Positions 8,767 through 17,138 of a stretch of 51,517 bases of DNA are shown in pieces. The stretch comes from an uncultured Geobacter sp. GTDB taxonomy: Bacteria; Desulfobacterota; Desulfuromonadia; Geobacterales; Geobacteraceae. Position numbers and translations under genes: made by a program. The stretch is taken from positions 1 to 51,517 of the forward strand of contig CAIYDQ010000156.1 of NCBI GenBank assembly GCA_903925075.1, in the 5' to 3' direction. The number at the start of each line of letters is the position of its first letter. The stretch's first letter is position 1. Below the pieces are notes generated by a model. It made no database searches. It saw nothing but the letters and a program-made list of their open reading frames with translations, and was not told the DNA's origin.

Positions 8767-10092
8767 ATGACGCAATTAAGAGACAAACTGTTCGAGAAGA
8801 TCCAGGCCCACCGTCCCCGCATCGCCAAGTTGACCAAGGAATTCAGCTCGGTGATCATCGACAAGGTGGACATCGGCCAGTGCATCGGCGGTGCCCGCGA
8901 CATCAGGAGCCTCGTCACCGATATCTCCTACCTCGACCCGCAGGAAGGGATTCGTTTCCGGGGCAAGACCATCCCGGAGACCTTCGAGGCGCTCCCCAAG
9001 GCAGCCGGCTCCGAGTATCCGACCGTCGAGTCCTTCTGGTATTTCCTCTTGACCGGCGAAGTGCCGACCGCCGAGCAGGTCACTGCCGTCGAGGCCGAGT
9101 TCAAGACCCGTCAGAACGTCCCCGAGTACGTCTTCACCGCTGTGCGCGCCCTCCCCAGGGATAGCCACCCGATGGTGATGCTCTCCGTGGGCATCCTCGC
9201 CATGCAGAAGGATTCCAAGTTCGCCGGCTTCTATAGCTCCGGGAAGTTCAACAAGATGGACGCCTGGGAGCACGTCTACGAGGACGCCAGCGACATCGTC
9301 GCCCGCATCCCGGTACTGGCAGCTTTCATCTACAACCTTAAGTACCGCGGCGACCAGCAGATCGCCATCGATCCGACCCTGGACATGGGCGCCAACTTCG
9401 CGCACATGATCGGCCAGACCGACCAGTACAAGGACGTGGCCAGGATGTACTTCATCCTGCACTCCGACCACGAGTCGGGCAACGTCTCCGCCCACACCAC
9501 GCACCTCGTGCACTCGGCGCTTTCCGACCCCTACTACGCCTACTCGGCCGGCCTGAACGGCTTGGCCGGCCCGCTGCACGGCCTGGCCAACCAGGAAGTG
9601 CTCGGCTGGATCATGGAGTTCCAGAAGAAACTGGGCGGCGCCGAGGCGACCAAGGAAAACGTCACCAAGGCCCTGTGGGACACCCTGAACGCCGGACAGG
9701 TGGTGCCGGGTTACGGCCACGCGGTGCTCAGGAAGACCGACCCGCGCTACATGGCTCAGCGCGAGTTCTGCCTGAAGACCCCGGGCCTCAAGGACGATCC
9801 GCTGTTCAAGCTGGTCGCCATGATCTTCGAGACCGCACCGGGCGTGCTCACCGAGCACGGCAAGACCAAGAACCCCTGGCCCAACGTCGATGCGCAGTCG
9901 GGCGTGATCCAGTGGTACTACGGGCTGAAGGAGTGGGACTTCTACACCGTCCTCTTCGGCGTCGGCCGCGCCCTGGGCTGCATGGCCAACATCACCTGGG
10001 ACCGCGGTCTGGGCTACGCGATCGAGCGTCCCAAGTCCGTCACCACCGACATGCTGGAGAAGTGGGCTGCGGAAGGCGGCAGGAAGATGTAA
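8767..10092 (+). CDS. gltA: Citrate synthase, eukaryote-like type
   Basis: Condenses acetyl-CoA with oxaloacetate to start the TCA cycle, the route by which these bacteria oxidise acetate. The 441 residues include the catalytic triad H271 (GPLHGLANQEV), H318 (VPGYGHAVL) and D375 (NVDAQSG), the same spacing as in mitochondrial citrate synthase. The N-terminal style (long helical start, then GGARDIRSL and FRGKTIPE) is also that of the mitochondrial type rather than of E. coli GltA. The start has AAAGGAG upstream. A strong terminator follows, so it is a single-gene transcript. Confidence 0.95.
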   Translation: MTQLRDKLFEKIQAHRPRIAKLTKEFSSVIIDKVDIGQCIGGARDIRSLVTDISYLDPQEGIRFRGKTIPETFEALPKAAGSEYPTVESFWYFLLTGEVPTAEQVTAVEAEFKTRQNVPEYVFTAVRALPRDSHPMVMLSVGILAMQKDSKFAGFYSSGKFNKMDAWEHVYEDASDIVARIPVLAAFIYNLKYRGDQQIAIDPTLDMGANFAHMIGQTDQYKDVARMYFILHSDHESGNVSAHTTHLVHSALSDPYYAYSAGLNGLAGPLHGLANQEVLGWIMEFQKKLGGAEATKENVTKALWDTLNAGQVVPGYGHAVLRKTDPRYMAQREFCLKTPGLKDDPLFKLVAMIFETAPGVLTEHGKTKNPWPNVDAQSGVIQWYYGLKEWDFYTVLFGVGRALGCMANITWDRGLGYAIERPKSVTTDMLEKWAAEGGRKM

Positions 10093-10113
10093 GCAGGTTC
10101 TGGCAGCAAACGA

Positions 10114-10146
10114 AAAGGGGGCGCGCCGCGCCCCCTTTTTTTTTCT
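10114..10146 (+). terminator. Intrinsic terminator after citrate synthase
   Basis: AAAAGGGGGCGCG pairs with CGCGCCCCCTTTT and is followed by a run of T. The A-rich 5' flank means it may also serve the convergent gene from the other side. Confidence 0.92.
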
Positions 10147-10157
10147 AGCCTTGCCGA

Positions 10158-10727
10158 TTATTTTTCAGGATGCGCAGCCTGGGTTTCGCCGAAGACCTGC
10201 GCGGTGAAGACGAAGATGTCCGCTCCTTCTTTCCAGTCGTCCCTTTGCAGCCCCGCCTTTACCGCCGTCTGGTTCAGGAAGGTTTCCCGGTCCCACTTCT
10301 GCTCGACGGCGACCTGTGGCAGCAGCACGCCGCGCGAGAAATTCTTCTCCAGATAGATGCCGTGGGTGCCGACCACCACTTCATCGGGGGACGAGATCTT
10401 GGCCAGCGGGGAAAGCACGGAGATTTCCAGTTCGAAATCGTCCAGGTCCTGCTCCTTCATCGGGTAAAAGCGCGGGTCGCGGATGGCCGCCGACATCGCC
10501 ATCTCCTGCACCAGTTGGTACAGCGGTTTATTGGAATTGAAGTTGCCGATGCACCCCCTGAGGGCGCCGCGTTTCTTGATGGTGACGAAGCACCCCTGCG
10601 CTCCGAGCAGTTGCGCCGCCGTCACCTCCCTGAGCGGCGAGCCACCGGTGCGGACGGCGGCGTTGACGGCCTCGCGGGCCAATTCCAAAAGCAGTTTCCG
10701 GTCTTTGCTGCCGAGTTTGTCGCTCAC
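10158..10727 (-). CDS. amrA: AMMECR1-domain protein (AmmeMemoRadiSam system protein A)
   Basis: AMMECR1 family protein, often encoded with a Memo-like dioxygenase and a radical SAM enzyme. Those partners are not beside it here. It is 189 residues long with the invariant LRGCIGNF motif near residue 60, AAIRDPRFYPM and ELEISVLSPL, all family marks. The start is a GTG at 10727 behind GGGGAG. It is convergent with citrate synthase. The biochemical role of the family is unsettled, though a part in RNA or protein modification has been suggested. Confidence 0.88.
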   Translation of the reverse strand: MSDKLGSKDRKLLLELAREAVNAAVRTGGSPLREVTAAQLLGAQGCFVTIKKRGALRGCIGNFNSNKPLYQLVQEMAMSAAIRDPRFYPMKEQDLDDFELEISVLSPLAKISSPDEVVVGTHGIYLEKNFSRGVLLPQVAVEQKWDRETFLNQTAVKAGLQRDDWKEGADIFVFTAQVFGETQAAHPEK

Positions 10728-11004
10728 AACTCCCCCTCGTGGATCTTGGTGCAGGATTTAATGTACACAAGGTAATATATTTGCTCGCCGTTTACAAGCA
10801 CTAACCTTGGGCCCCCCTAGTTATGTCACATTAGCGGTAACTCCCCCCTCGTCCGGCCGAAAAACGCGGCGACGGAGGGGCGCGGCCGGTTGACGAGGGC
10901 GCAGGGGCCGCTGTCGCGCCTGCGCAGTCCGGGACGCCCGGTTGCTTGCCTGCGCCCAGTAAGATGTCCTAAGTAAATTATACGATTTATCGCTTTAAAA
11001 AATG
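10728..11004. other. Intergenic region upstream of mini-lipoprotein 1
   Basis: About 280 bp with a G+C-rich core (near 10840-10930) of overlapping CG hairpins and an AT-rich 3' end. I see no gene or recognised riboswitch. Confidence 0.3.
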
Positions 11005-11032
11005 TTGACTTTTGTAAGAATGCTAGTATATT
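11005..11032 (+). promoter_or_regulatory. Sigma-70 promoter of mini-lipoprotein 1
   Basis: TTGACT (11005-11010), 16 bp, TATATT (11027-11032). The start codon is about 79 bp downstream of the -10. Confidence 0.65.
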
Positions 11033-11110
11033 CGCCCTTTGTTACGACACAAAAAACTATGCGTTATTCGCAGAATGTTGAAAACTAAAAAGGAACGAGG
11101 TGACTTTACA

Positions 11111-11317
11111 ATGAAAAAAATGATCTCTTTGGCACTTTGCCTGGCTTTGGCTCTTGCTTTCGCAGCTGGCTGCAAGAAGAAAGAAGAAGCTCCGGCGCCC
11201 GCAGCCGAAACCACCACCACCACGACCACCCCCGCCCCGGCACAGGCTCCGATGTCTTCCGCCAAGGCACCGTCGACCACGACGACCACCACCACGGCAC
11301 CTGCAGAGAAGAAGTAA
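11111..11317 (+). CDS. Thr/Ala/Pro-rich mini-lipoprotein (copy 1)
   Basis: A 68-residue exported lipoprotein of unknown function. A hydrophobic leader ends in the lipobox AFAAGC (Cys at about 20), followed by KKKEE, an Ala/Pro stretch and two runs of seven threonines. The start has GAGGTGA upstream; an upstream in-frame start would push the signal peptide inside. It is 65-70% like the next gene (11563-11775) and each is followed by its own hairpin terminator, so this is a tandem duplication. The unstructured Thr/Pro tail could be a glycosylated or cell-wall spacer, but no function can be stated. Confidence 0.75.
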   Translation: MKKMISLALCLALALAFAAGCKKKEEAPAPAAETTTTTTTPAPAQAPMSSAKAPSTTTTTTTAPAEKK

Positions 11318-11341
11318 GCGAGGCAGGGCGAGCCCTGTTTC

Positions 11342-11373
11342 AAAAAGCTCATGGAGAAATCTGTGGGCTTTTT
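11342..11373 (+). terminator. Terminator after mini-lipoprotein 1
   Basis: AAAAAGCTC pairs imperfectly with GGGCTTTTT. It is homologous to the better terminator at 11801-11833 after the second copy. Confidence 0.55.
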
Positions 11374-11562
11374 CAATGCCGCAGTCGACGGCAACAGTGC
11401 GGGATGCCGGCTAAACCTGTGCTGAGGCAGTCGGCAAATGGCAGGAAATCCAGTCCGTCGCTTCGGTTTCAACCGTCGGCGGACGAACAGTGCAACAAAA
11501 GCGTGAACTAACCATGCGTTGAGCGCAGGGTAAATCTAAAAAGAAAAGAGGTGATATCGTCA

Positions 11563-11775
11563 ATGAAAAAACTGATCTCTTTAGCACTTTGCCTGGCTTT
11601 GGCTTTTGCCTTTGCTGCTGGCTGCAAGAAGAAGGAAGAGGCTCCGGCTCCTGCTGCTGAGCAGGCAGCTCCGGCCGCTCCGGCTGCTCCGGCACAGGCT
11701 CCGATGTCTTCTGCCAAGGCTCCGTCGACCACGACCACGACCACGACCACGACGGCACCCGCAGAGAAGAAGTAA
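11563..11775 (+). CDS. Thr/Ala/Pro-rich mini-lipoprotein (copy 2)
   Basis: A 70-residue paralogue of 11111-11317 with the same leader and lipobox (AFAAGCKKKEE), the same PAQAPMSSAKAPST core and ending TAPAEKK. It differs in replacing the first Thr run by repeated AAPAAP. The start at 11563 follows GAGGTGATA. The repeat tracts differ in length between copies, suggesting slippage at ACC/ACG codons. Function unknown. Confidence 0.75.
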   Translation: MKKLISLALCLALAFAFAAGCKKKEEAPAPAAEQAAPAAPAAPAQAPMSSAKAPSTTTTTTTTTAPAEKK

Positions 11776-11800
11776 GGAAAGCGGGGCGAGCCCCGTTTTC

Positions 11801-11833
11801 AAAAAGCCCACAGAGCGATCTGTGGGCTTTTTT
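11801..11833 (+). terminator. Terminator after mini-lipoprotein 2
   Basis: AAAAAGCCCACAGA pairs with TCTGTGGGCTTTTTT around a short loop; a textbook intrinsic terminator. Confidence 0.9.
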
Positions 11834-11858
11834 CGTCTGCTCGCCGGCCCGATTTGGC

Positions 11859-11888
11859 TTGACAACGATCGAGCCGGGATGCTAAGAA
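11859..11888 (+). promoter_or_regulatory. Probable ndk promoter
   Basis: TTGACA (11859-11864), 18 bp, TAAGAA (11883-11888), 37 bp ahead of the ndk start codon. Confidence 0.45.
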
Positions 11889-11924
11889 GTGCGATGGTAT
11901 ACAATTTTGCTACGGGAGGAAACA

Positions 11925-12338
11925 ATGGAAAGAACTTTCGCAATCATAAAGCCTGACGCGATCGAGAGAAACGTGACGGGCAAGGTGCTTGAGATGATAG
12001 AAGCGGCCGGCTTCAACATCGTCGGCATGAAGAAGATCCACCTTTGCAAAAGCCAGGCTGAAGGGTTCTACTACGTGCACAAGGAGCGCCCCTTCTTCGG
12101 CGAACTGTGCACCTTCATGTCCCGCGGTCCGGTGATCGCGCTGGTGCTGGAGAAAGAGGACGCCATCCTTTCCTGGCGCGGCCTGATGGGCGCAACCAAC
12201 CCCGCCAACGCCGAGGCCGGCACCATCCGCAAGGAGCTTGGGGTCAGCATCGAGGAGAACACCGTGCATGGTTCCGATTCCCCGGAATCCGCCTCTTTCG
12301 AAATACCGTACTTTTTCAGCCAGCTCGAACTGGTCTAG
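11925..12338 (+). CDS. ndk: Nucleoside diphosphate kinase
   Basis: Balances NTP and dNTP pools by moving the gamma-phosphate through a phosphohistidine. The 137 residues are of standard length. Catalytic H115 lies in [12 protein letters not shown], and [20 protein letters not shown] and [12 protein letters not shown] are all conserved. The start at 11925 follows GGGAGGAAAC; the in-frame start 36 bp earlier is not supported. A terminator follows, so it is transcribed alone. Confidence 0.96.
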   Translation: MERTFAIIKPDAIERNVTGKVLEMIEAAGFNIVGMKKIHLCKSQAEGFYYVHKERPFFGELCTFMSRGPVIALVLEKEDAILSWRGLMGATNPANAEAGTIRKELGVSIEENTVHGSDSPESASFEIPYFFSQLELV

Positions 12339-12360
12339 TCCGCACGAGTCGAGGCACTGA

Positions 12361-12386
12361 AAGCCCTTCGCCAGAAGGGCTTTTTT
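12361..12386 (+). terminator. Intrinsic terminator after ndk
   Basis: AAGCCCTTC-GCCA-GAAGGGCTTTTTT hairpin with a T run. It ends 10 bp before the rlmN start codon. Confidence 0.88.
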
Positions 12387-12396
12387 ATATCCAACT

Positions 12397-13416
12397 ATGG
12401 AAAAAAAAGACCTTAAAAATTTCACCCTGGCCGGGCTGGAGGCTTACATCTCCGGCCTGGGCAAGGAGCGCTTCCGCGCCAAGCAGATCTTCAAATGGCT
12501 CTACCAGATGGACGCCACCGGCTTCTCGCAGATGACCAACGTCTCCAAGGAGTTCCGCAGCGCCCTGGAGGAAAGCGCCGTCATCAGCAACCTCGAGCCC
12601 GAGGTGGTGGAGGCTTCGCAGGACGGCACCAGGAAGTATCTGTTTCGCCTGGAGGACGGCGCCGCCGTGGAGAGCGTGCTGATCCCGGACGAGGGGCGCA
12701 ACACCCTGTGCATCTCCAGCCAGGTCGGTTGCGCCATGGGGTGCGCCTTCTGCCTCACCGGCAGCTTCGGGCTCTCCCGCAACCTTTCCACCGCCGAGAT
12801 CGTCAACCAGGTGTGCGCGGTGAAGCGCGACCAGCCGGTCAGAAACATCGTCTTCATGGGGATGGGGGAACCGCTGGCCAACCTGTCGGCGGTCATCCCC
12901 GCCGTGCAGATCCTGACCGACCCGGACGGCTTCCAGTTCTCCACCCGCAAGGTGACCGTCTCCACCTGCGGTTTGGTGCCGGAGATGGCGGAGCTTGGCC
13001 GGGGCGTCACGGTGAACCTGGCGCTGTCGCTGAACGCCACCACCGACGAGGTGCGCTCGCAGATCATGCCGGTGAACCGACGCTACCCCTTGCAGCAGCT
13101 GTTGGCCGCCTGCAAGGCCTTTCCGCTCCCCTCCCGGCGCTGGATCACCATCGAGTACGTGCTGATCCGGTATCTCAACGATACCCTGGAGGACGCGAAG
13201 CGGCTGGTGCGCCTGATCAGCAACATCCCCTCCAAGGTGAACCTGATCCCCTTCAACGAGCACGCCGGCTGCGCGTTCCGCAGTCCCACCCAGGAGGCGA
13301 TCGACCGCTTCCACAAGTACCTTTTGGACAAGAACGTCACGGTGATCACCCGCTCCAGCCGCGGCAGCGATATCTCGGCCGCCTGCGGCCAGTTGAAGGG
13401 GCGGCTGGACGACTGA
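12397..13416 (+). CDS. rlmN: Dual-specificity 23S rRNA A2503 / tRNA A37 C2-methyltransferase RlmN
   Basis: Radical SAM enzyme that methylates C2 of adenosine in the peptidyl-transferase centre and in some tRNAs. It is 339 residues long. The CxxxCxxC cluster is C112, C116 and C119 (GCAMGCAFC), the mechanism-specific second cysteine is C330 (SAACGQL), and GMGEPLAN binds SAM. The start is immediately after the ndk terminator, and the usual Shine-Dalgarno is weak (the spacer is almost all AT). Downstream mtnP starts 30 bp later, so the two may be co-transcribed. Confidence 0.95.
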   Translation: MEKKDLKNFTLAGLEAYISGLGKERFRAKQIFKWLYQMDATGFSQMTNVSKEFRSALEESAVISNLEPEVVEASQDGTRKYLFRLEDGAAVESVLIPDEGRNTLCISSQVGCAMGCAFCLTGSFGLSRNLSTAEIVNQVCAVKRDQPVRNIVFMGMGEPLANLSAVIPAVQILTDPDGFQFSTRKVTVSTCGLVPEMAELGRGVTVNLALSLNATTDEVRSQIMPVNRRYPLQQLLAACKAFPLPSRRWITIEYVLIRYLNDTLEDAKRLVRLISNIPSKVNLIPFNEHAGCAFRSPTQEAIDRFHKYLLDKNVTVITRSSRGSDISAACGQLKGRLDD

Positions 13417-13446
13417 AAGTTTAAACAAGCGACTGCGGAGGTTGAC

Positions 13447-14310
13447 ATGATTAGCGAGACGATCGGGGTTATCGGCGGCAGTGGGTTGTACGAAATGGAA
13501 GGCATGACCGAGGTCAGCCGCTTGACGGTGGACACCCCCTTCGGCAGACCGAGCGACGAATACGTTACCGGCACGCTGGATGGCGTGCGGATGGTGTTCC
13601 TGCCGCGCCACGGCAAGGGGCACCGCTTCACCCCCAGCGAGGTGAACTACCGGGCCAACATCTACGGCATGAAGAAGCTCGGCGTGACCCGCATCATTTC
13701 GGTGTCGGCGGTGGGGAGCCTGAAGGAGGAGATCGTCCCCGGGCACATCGTCATCCCCGACCAGTTCATAGACCGCACCCGCGGTTTTCGCAAGGACACC
13801 TTCTTCGGCAACGGCGTGGTGGGGCATGTGCAGTTTGCCGACCCGGTCTGCGCCGAACTTTCCGCCACCCTTTTCGCCGCGGCGGGCGAGGTCGGGGCGA
13901 ACGTGCACCAAGGCGGCTGCTACGTCTGCATGGAGGGGCCGGCCTTCTCCACCCGCGCCGAGTCCCACCTGTACCGCTCCTTTGGCGCCTCCGTGATCGG
14001 CATGACCAACCTGACCGAGGCCAAGCTCGCCCGCGAGGCGGAGATCTGCTACGGCGTGATCGCGCTCTCTACCGACTATGACTGCTGGCACCAGGCCCAC
14101 GCCGACGTCTCGGTGGAGGCGATCATCGCCATCATCAACGCCAACGTCGCCACCGCCAAGCTGATCATCAAGCGCGCCGTGCAGCGCGTCGCCGCCGGGC
14201 GAGGCTGCGGCTGCGGCGAGGCGTTGAAGTACGCGCTGATCAGCGACACCTCGGTGATTCCGGTGGAAACCCGCGAGAACCTGGAACTGATCATCGGCAA
14301 GTATCTGTAA
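13447..14310 (+). CDS. mtnP: S-methyl-5'-thioadenosine phosphorylase
   Basis: Cleaves methylthioadenosine to adenine and methylthioribose-1-phosphate for methionine salvage. It is 287 residues long, beginning IGVIGGSGLYEMEG, with RHGKGHRFTPSEVNYRANI, the phosphate and purine-site segment CMEGPAFSTRAES, and NLTEAKLAREAEICY. TDYDCWH supports MTAP over purine nucleoside phosphorylase. The start follows GCGGAGG. It is followed by a PfkB kinase that may act in the same nucleoside-salvage route. Confidence 0.92.
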   Translation: MISETIGVIGGSGLYEMEGMTEVSRLTVDTPFGRPSDEYVTGTLDGVRMVFLPRHGKGHRFTPSEVNYRANIYGMKKLGVTRIISVSAVGSLKEEIVPGHIVIPDQFIDRTRGFRKDTFFGNGVVGHVQFADPVCAELSATLFAAAGEVGANVHQGGCYVCMEGPAFSTRAESHLYRSFGASVIGMTNLTEAKLAREAEICYGVIALSTDYDCWHQAHADVSVEAIIAIINANVATAKLIIKRAVQRVAAGRGCGCGEALKYALISDTSVIPVETRENLELIIGKYL

Positions 14311-14372
14311 CCCATGCACCCCGGGCCGCCGCGCCCGCAAACTTTCGCTTTTTCAAATCCTGGAGGTCGTAC

Positions 14373-15290
14373 ATGAGCATTTTAGTCGTCGGTTCCGTGG
14401 CACTCGATTCGGTGGAAACCCCCTTCGGCAGCAGGGACCGGGTGCTGGGCGGCTCGGCCACCTATTTTTCCACCTCGGCCAGCTTCTTCACCGACGTCAA
14501 CCTGGTGGCCATCGTGGGCGAGGACTTCCCCGAGGAGCACACCCGCTTTCTCGCCTCCCGCAACATAGACCTGACCGGCCTTTCCAAGGTGCCGGGGGAG
14601 ACCTTCCACTGGAAAGGGCGCTACGGCTACGACCTGAACGAGGCGCAAACCCTGGAGACGCACCTGAACGTTTTCGAGACCTTCAAGCCGGTGATCCCGG
14701 AATCCTACGCGGACGCCGAGTACCTGATCCTGGCCAACATCGATCCCGAGCTGCAGATGGAGGTGCTGAACCAGGTGCGCAACCCCAAGGTGGTGGCCTG
14801 CGACACCATGAATTTCTGGATCTCCTCCAAGCCCGAGGCGTTGAAAAAGGTGATCAGCCGGGTGGACTTCTTCATCATCAACGAGGGTGAGGCGCGCCAG
14901 CTTTCCGGCGAGGCCAACCTGGTGCGGGCCGCGAAGGCGATCATCGACATGGGCGTCAAGAACCTGATCGTCAAGCGCGGCGAATACGGCGTGCTCATGT
15001 TCAACGGCCACTCCGTTTTCGCCGCCCCCGCCTATCCGCTGGAGGAGGTCTTCGATCCCACCGGGGCCGGCGACACCTTTGCCGGCGGTTTCATGGGCTA
15101 CCTGGCCAACACCGGCAACCTGAGCGAAGAAGGGGTGCGGCAGGCGGTGATCTTCGGCTCGGTGATGGCCTCTTTCAACGTCGAGGCCTTCAGTCTGGAC
15201 CGGCTCAAGACCCTGAGCTATCAGGAGATCGAGGCGCGCTACCGCAGTTTCAAGAAGATGACCCACTTCGAGGGGGTGGGCGAACTCTGA
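14373..15290 (+). CDS. PfkB/ribokinase-family carbohydrate or nucleoside kinase
   Basis: ATP-dependent kinase with the ribokinase fold, 305 residues. The N-terminal GG box is VLGGSATYFS, and the C-terminal signature DPTGAGDTFAGGFMGYL contains the catalytic Asp and anion hole. The start follows CTGGAGG. Its place directly behind mtnP suggests a substrate from purine or sulfur salvage (for example adenosine), but the family is too diverse to say. A paralogue of this kind often sits next to mtnP in related genomes, by recollection. Confidence 0.85.
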   Translation: MSILVVGSVALDSVETPFGSRDRVLGGSATYFSTSASFFTDVNLVAIVGEDFPEEHTRFLASRNIDLTGLSKVPGETFHWKGRYGYDLNEAQTLETHLNVFETFKPVIPESYADAEYLILANIDPELQMEVLNQVRNPKVVACDTMNFWISSKPEALKKVISRVDFFIINEGEARQLSGEANLVRAAKAIIDMGVKNLIVKRGEYGVLMFNGHSVFAAPAYPLEEVFDPTGAGDTFAGGFMGYLANTGNLSEEGVRQAVIFGSVMASFNVEAFSLDRLKTLSYQEIEARYRSFKKMTHFEGVGEL

Positions 15291-15328
15291 GCGCGGCTGC
15301 GGGTGCCGGCGGCTCGGCGCCGCCCTCA

Positions 15329-15356
15329 TTGACAAGGAGACGTTAATCTGTTAATT
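15329..15356 (+). promoter_or_regulatory. Possible promoter of the TPR lipoprotein gene
   Basis: TTGACA (15329), 16 bp, TTAATT (15351). It lies 40 bp before the start codon. Confidence 0.4.
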
Positions 15357-15395
15357 TTCCAGACGCAACTCCAGGTTTCTTGCCAATGAGGTATA

Positions 15396-16142
15396 ATGCG
15401 CCATTCAATCACGCTCATGCTGGTCGCCGTGCTAAGCCTTGCCTCCGGCTGCGCCTTAAACCAGGCCCAGAAGAACAGTTCCCTCTATCACTACCAGATG
15501 GGTCAGTCCTTCTACGCTGAGAACAATTTCTCCTCCGCGCTGCTCGAATTCAGCGAAGCCGAGAAACTGACCCCCAAAGACCCCGCGCTGCTGAACGACC
15601 TGGGGCTGACCCTGTTCCGCAAGGGGCGCTACGAGCTGGCCGAGTCTAAGTACCTGAGGGCGCTTGAACTGCGGCCGAGCTATTCCGAAGCCCGCAACAA
15701 CCTGGGGGTGAACTACCTGGAGATGAAGAGGTGGTCCGACGCCATCGCCCAGTTCAAGCTGGTGCAGGACGACCTTTACTACCAGGATCAGGACGGCGCC
15801 GCCATCAACATGGGGCTCGCCCATCTGGGCAACGGCGATTACCAACAGGCCCTGGCCGTGCTGCGCAGCGTCGTCGGCAGGAGACCCGGGGATCCGCGCG
15901 CCAGGCTGCACCTGGGAAGGGTCTACTTCGCCCTGGGCAAGAGCGAGCTGGCCGTCGAAGAATACCGCAAGGCGTTGGCGCTCAACCGCTCCTTTGCCAA
16001 CGCCTACTATTACCTGGCCTTGGCGCAGGTGAAGCTCAAAGATACGGAGGCGGCCAGAAGCGCCTTCAGGGAAGTGCTCCGCATCGCTCCTGATTCCGAG
16101 ATCGGGCAGCTCTCCAGAGAGTATCTGGACCTGCTCAAGTGA
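15396..16142 (+). CDS. TPR-repeat lipoprotein, PilF/PilW-like
   Basis: Outer-membrane-type lipoprotein of 248 residues. A short leader ends in the lipobox ASGC (Cys about 19), then about six tetratricopeptide repeats run from residue 30 to the end (for example ALLEFSEAEKLTPKDPALLN and AESKYLRALELRPSYSEARN). In length and layout it matches the pilotins PilF/PilW, which help the type IV pilus secretin assemble. No pilus gene is adjacent, so the specific role is an inference. It is 6 bp upstream of the RodZ-like gene, probably the same transcript. Confidence 0.72.
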   Translation: MRHSITLMLVAVLSLASGCALNQAQKNSSLYHYQMGQSFYAENNFSSALLEFSEAEKLTPKDPALLNDLGLTLFRKGRYELAESKYLRALELRPSYSEARNNLGVNYLEMKRWSDAIAQFKLVQDDLYYQDQDGAAINMGLAHLGNGDYQQALAVLRSVVGRRPGDPRARLHLGRVYFALGKSELAVEEYRKALALNRSFANAYYYLALAQVKLKDTEAARSAFREVLRIAPDSEIGQLSREYLDLLK

Positions 16143-16148
16143 GGCAAC

Positions 16149-17105
16149 GTGTCTGAGGCAGACGAAGAAATTGGAGCCGGCCTCCCGGTCGGGGAGTTGC
16201 TGCGCAGCGTCCGCGAATCACGGGGAGTGACTCTGGACGAGGCCGCCCGGGTCACCCGGATCGGCAAAAACTACCTGCTCGCCATGGAGGAAGGGGAGTT
16301 CGAGAAGCTCCCCAACCCCGCCTACATCAAGGGGTTTCTCCGCCTGTACGCCGGTTTCCTGTTGCTTTCCGGCGACCGGGTGGTGGAACGGTACGAGCGC
16401 GGCCTCCCTCCTCCCTCGCGTCCCAAGGTCGAGTCTCAGCCGGAGCGCCCGGTGTTCGAGGTCATGGAGCGGGCGAAGCTCGGCGGTCACGGCCGCTGGG
16501 TGATACCGTTGGTGCTTTTGGTGCTGGTGCTAGTGGCCGCTTTTTTCCTGTCCGACAACGAGCCGCACCAGGCTCCGCGCAGCGAAACGCCTTCTTCGGC
16601 GCCCGTGCAGGCTCCCGTGTTGCCGCAGCGCAGCTCCGCCGCCAGGGGAACCGCTCCGGTCCAGGGGGTACCCCCCCAAGGCGCCGCAAAGCTTCCCGGC
16701 GCCCCGGCCGCACCCGGCGCTCCGGCCGCGCCGGCCGCACCGAGCGCCCCTGCCGCCCCTGCCGTTCCCGGCACCCCCGCCGCACCCGGCGCCGCGGCGA
16801 TTCCGGCCGTTCCCGGCCCCGCCAAGGTCGCGCCGCCGCCGGTGGGCGCCGAGAAGCCGGCCCGCGGCATCATCCTGAAATTGCGATTTAAAAAGGACAG
16901 TTGGCTCAGCATCACCATAGACGACAGCATCTCGCAGCGCTACGACCTCAAGGCGGGCGATATCATCGAGTGGAAGGGCGCGCGCTCCTTCGTACTCGAC
17001 CTGGGCGACGGCGGCGCCGTGGAGGCCGAATTCAACGGACGGCCGCTGAAGGTTCCGGCCGAGCCGGGCAAGCCCGCGCACCTGGAGTTGAAAGGCGGCG
17101 AATAG
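16149..17105 (+). CDS. RodZ-like HTH / DUF4115 membrane protein
   Basis: Bitopic membrane protein linking the cytoskeleton to cell-shape control in the RodZ family. Its 318 residues carry an N-terminal XRE-type HTH (about 10-75, with LLRSVRESRGVTLDEAARVT and NPAYIKGFLRLYAGFL, the MreB-contact type), a single TM at about 117-136, an Ala/Pro/Gly linker of roughly 90 residues made of AAPGAP-like repeats, and a C-terminal DUF4115 beta domain (about 240-315). The start is GTG at 16149, 6 bp after the TPR gene. The Pro-rich linker is longer than usual. Confidence 0.82.
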   Translation: MSEADEEIGAGLPVGELLRSVRESRGVTLDEAARVTRIGKNYLLAMEEGEFEKLPNPAYIKGFLRLYAGFLLLSGDRVVERYERGLPPPSRPKVESQPERPVFEVMERAKLGGHGRWVIPLVLLVLVLVAAFFLSDNEPHQAPRSETPSSAPVQAPVLPQRSSAARGTAPVQGVPPQGAAKLPGAPAAPGAPAAPAAPSAPAAPAVPGTPAAPGAAAIPAVPGPAKVAPPPVGAEKPARGIILKLRFKKDSWLSITIDDSISQRYDLKAGDIIEWKGARSFVLDLGDGGAVEAEFNGRPLKVPAEPGKPAHLELKGGE

Positions 17106-17138
17106 CAAAGGCAATCGAAAGAACCAAGGAGAGCAAGC

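Noticed and set aside
10728-11004. GEMM/c-di-GMP riboswitch upstream of the mini-lipoproteins
   Set aside because: The conserved GGCAAACC and GGACGCAAAGCC core segments were looked for and not found; the hairpins look generic.
12385-14340. Long minus-strand open frame (651 codons)
   Set aside because: It is antisense to rlmN and mtnP, His/Gly/Asp-rich with no known motif; a GC-driven shadow.
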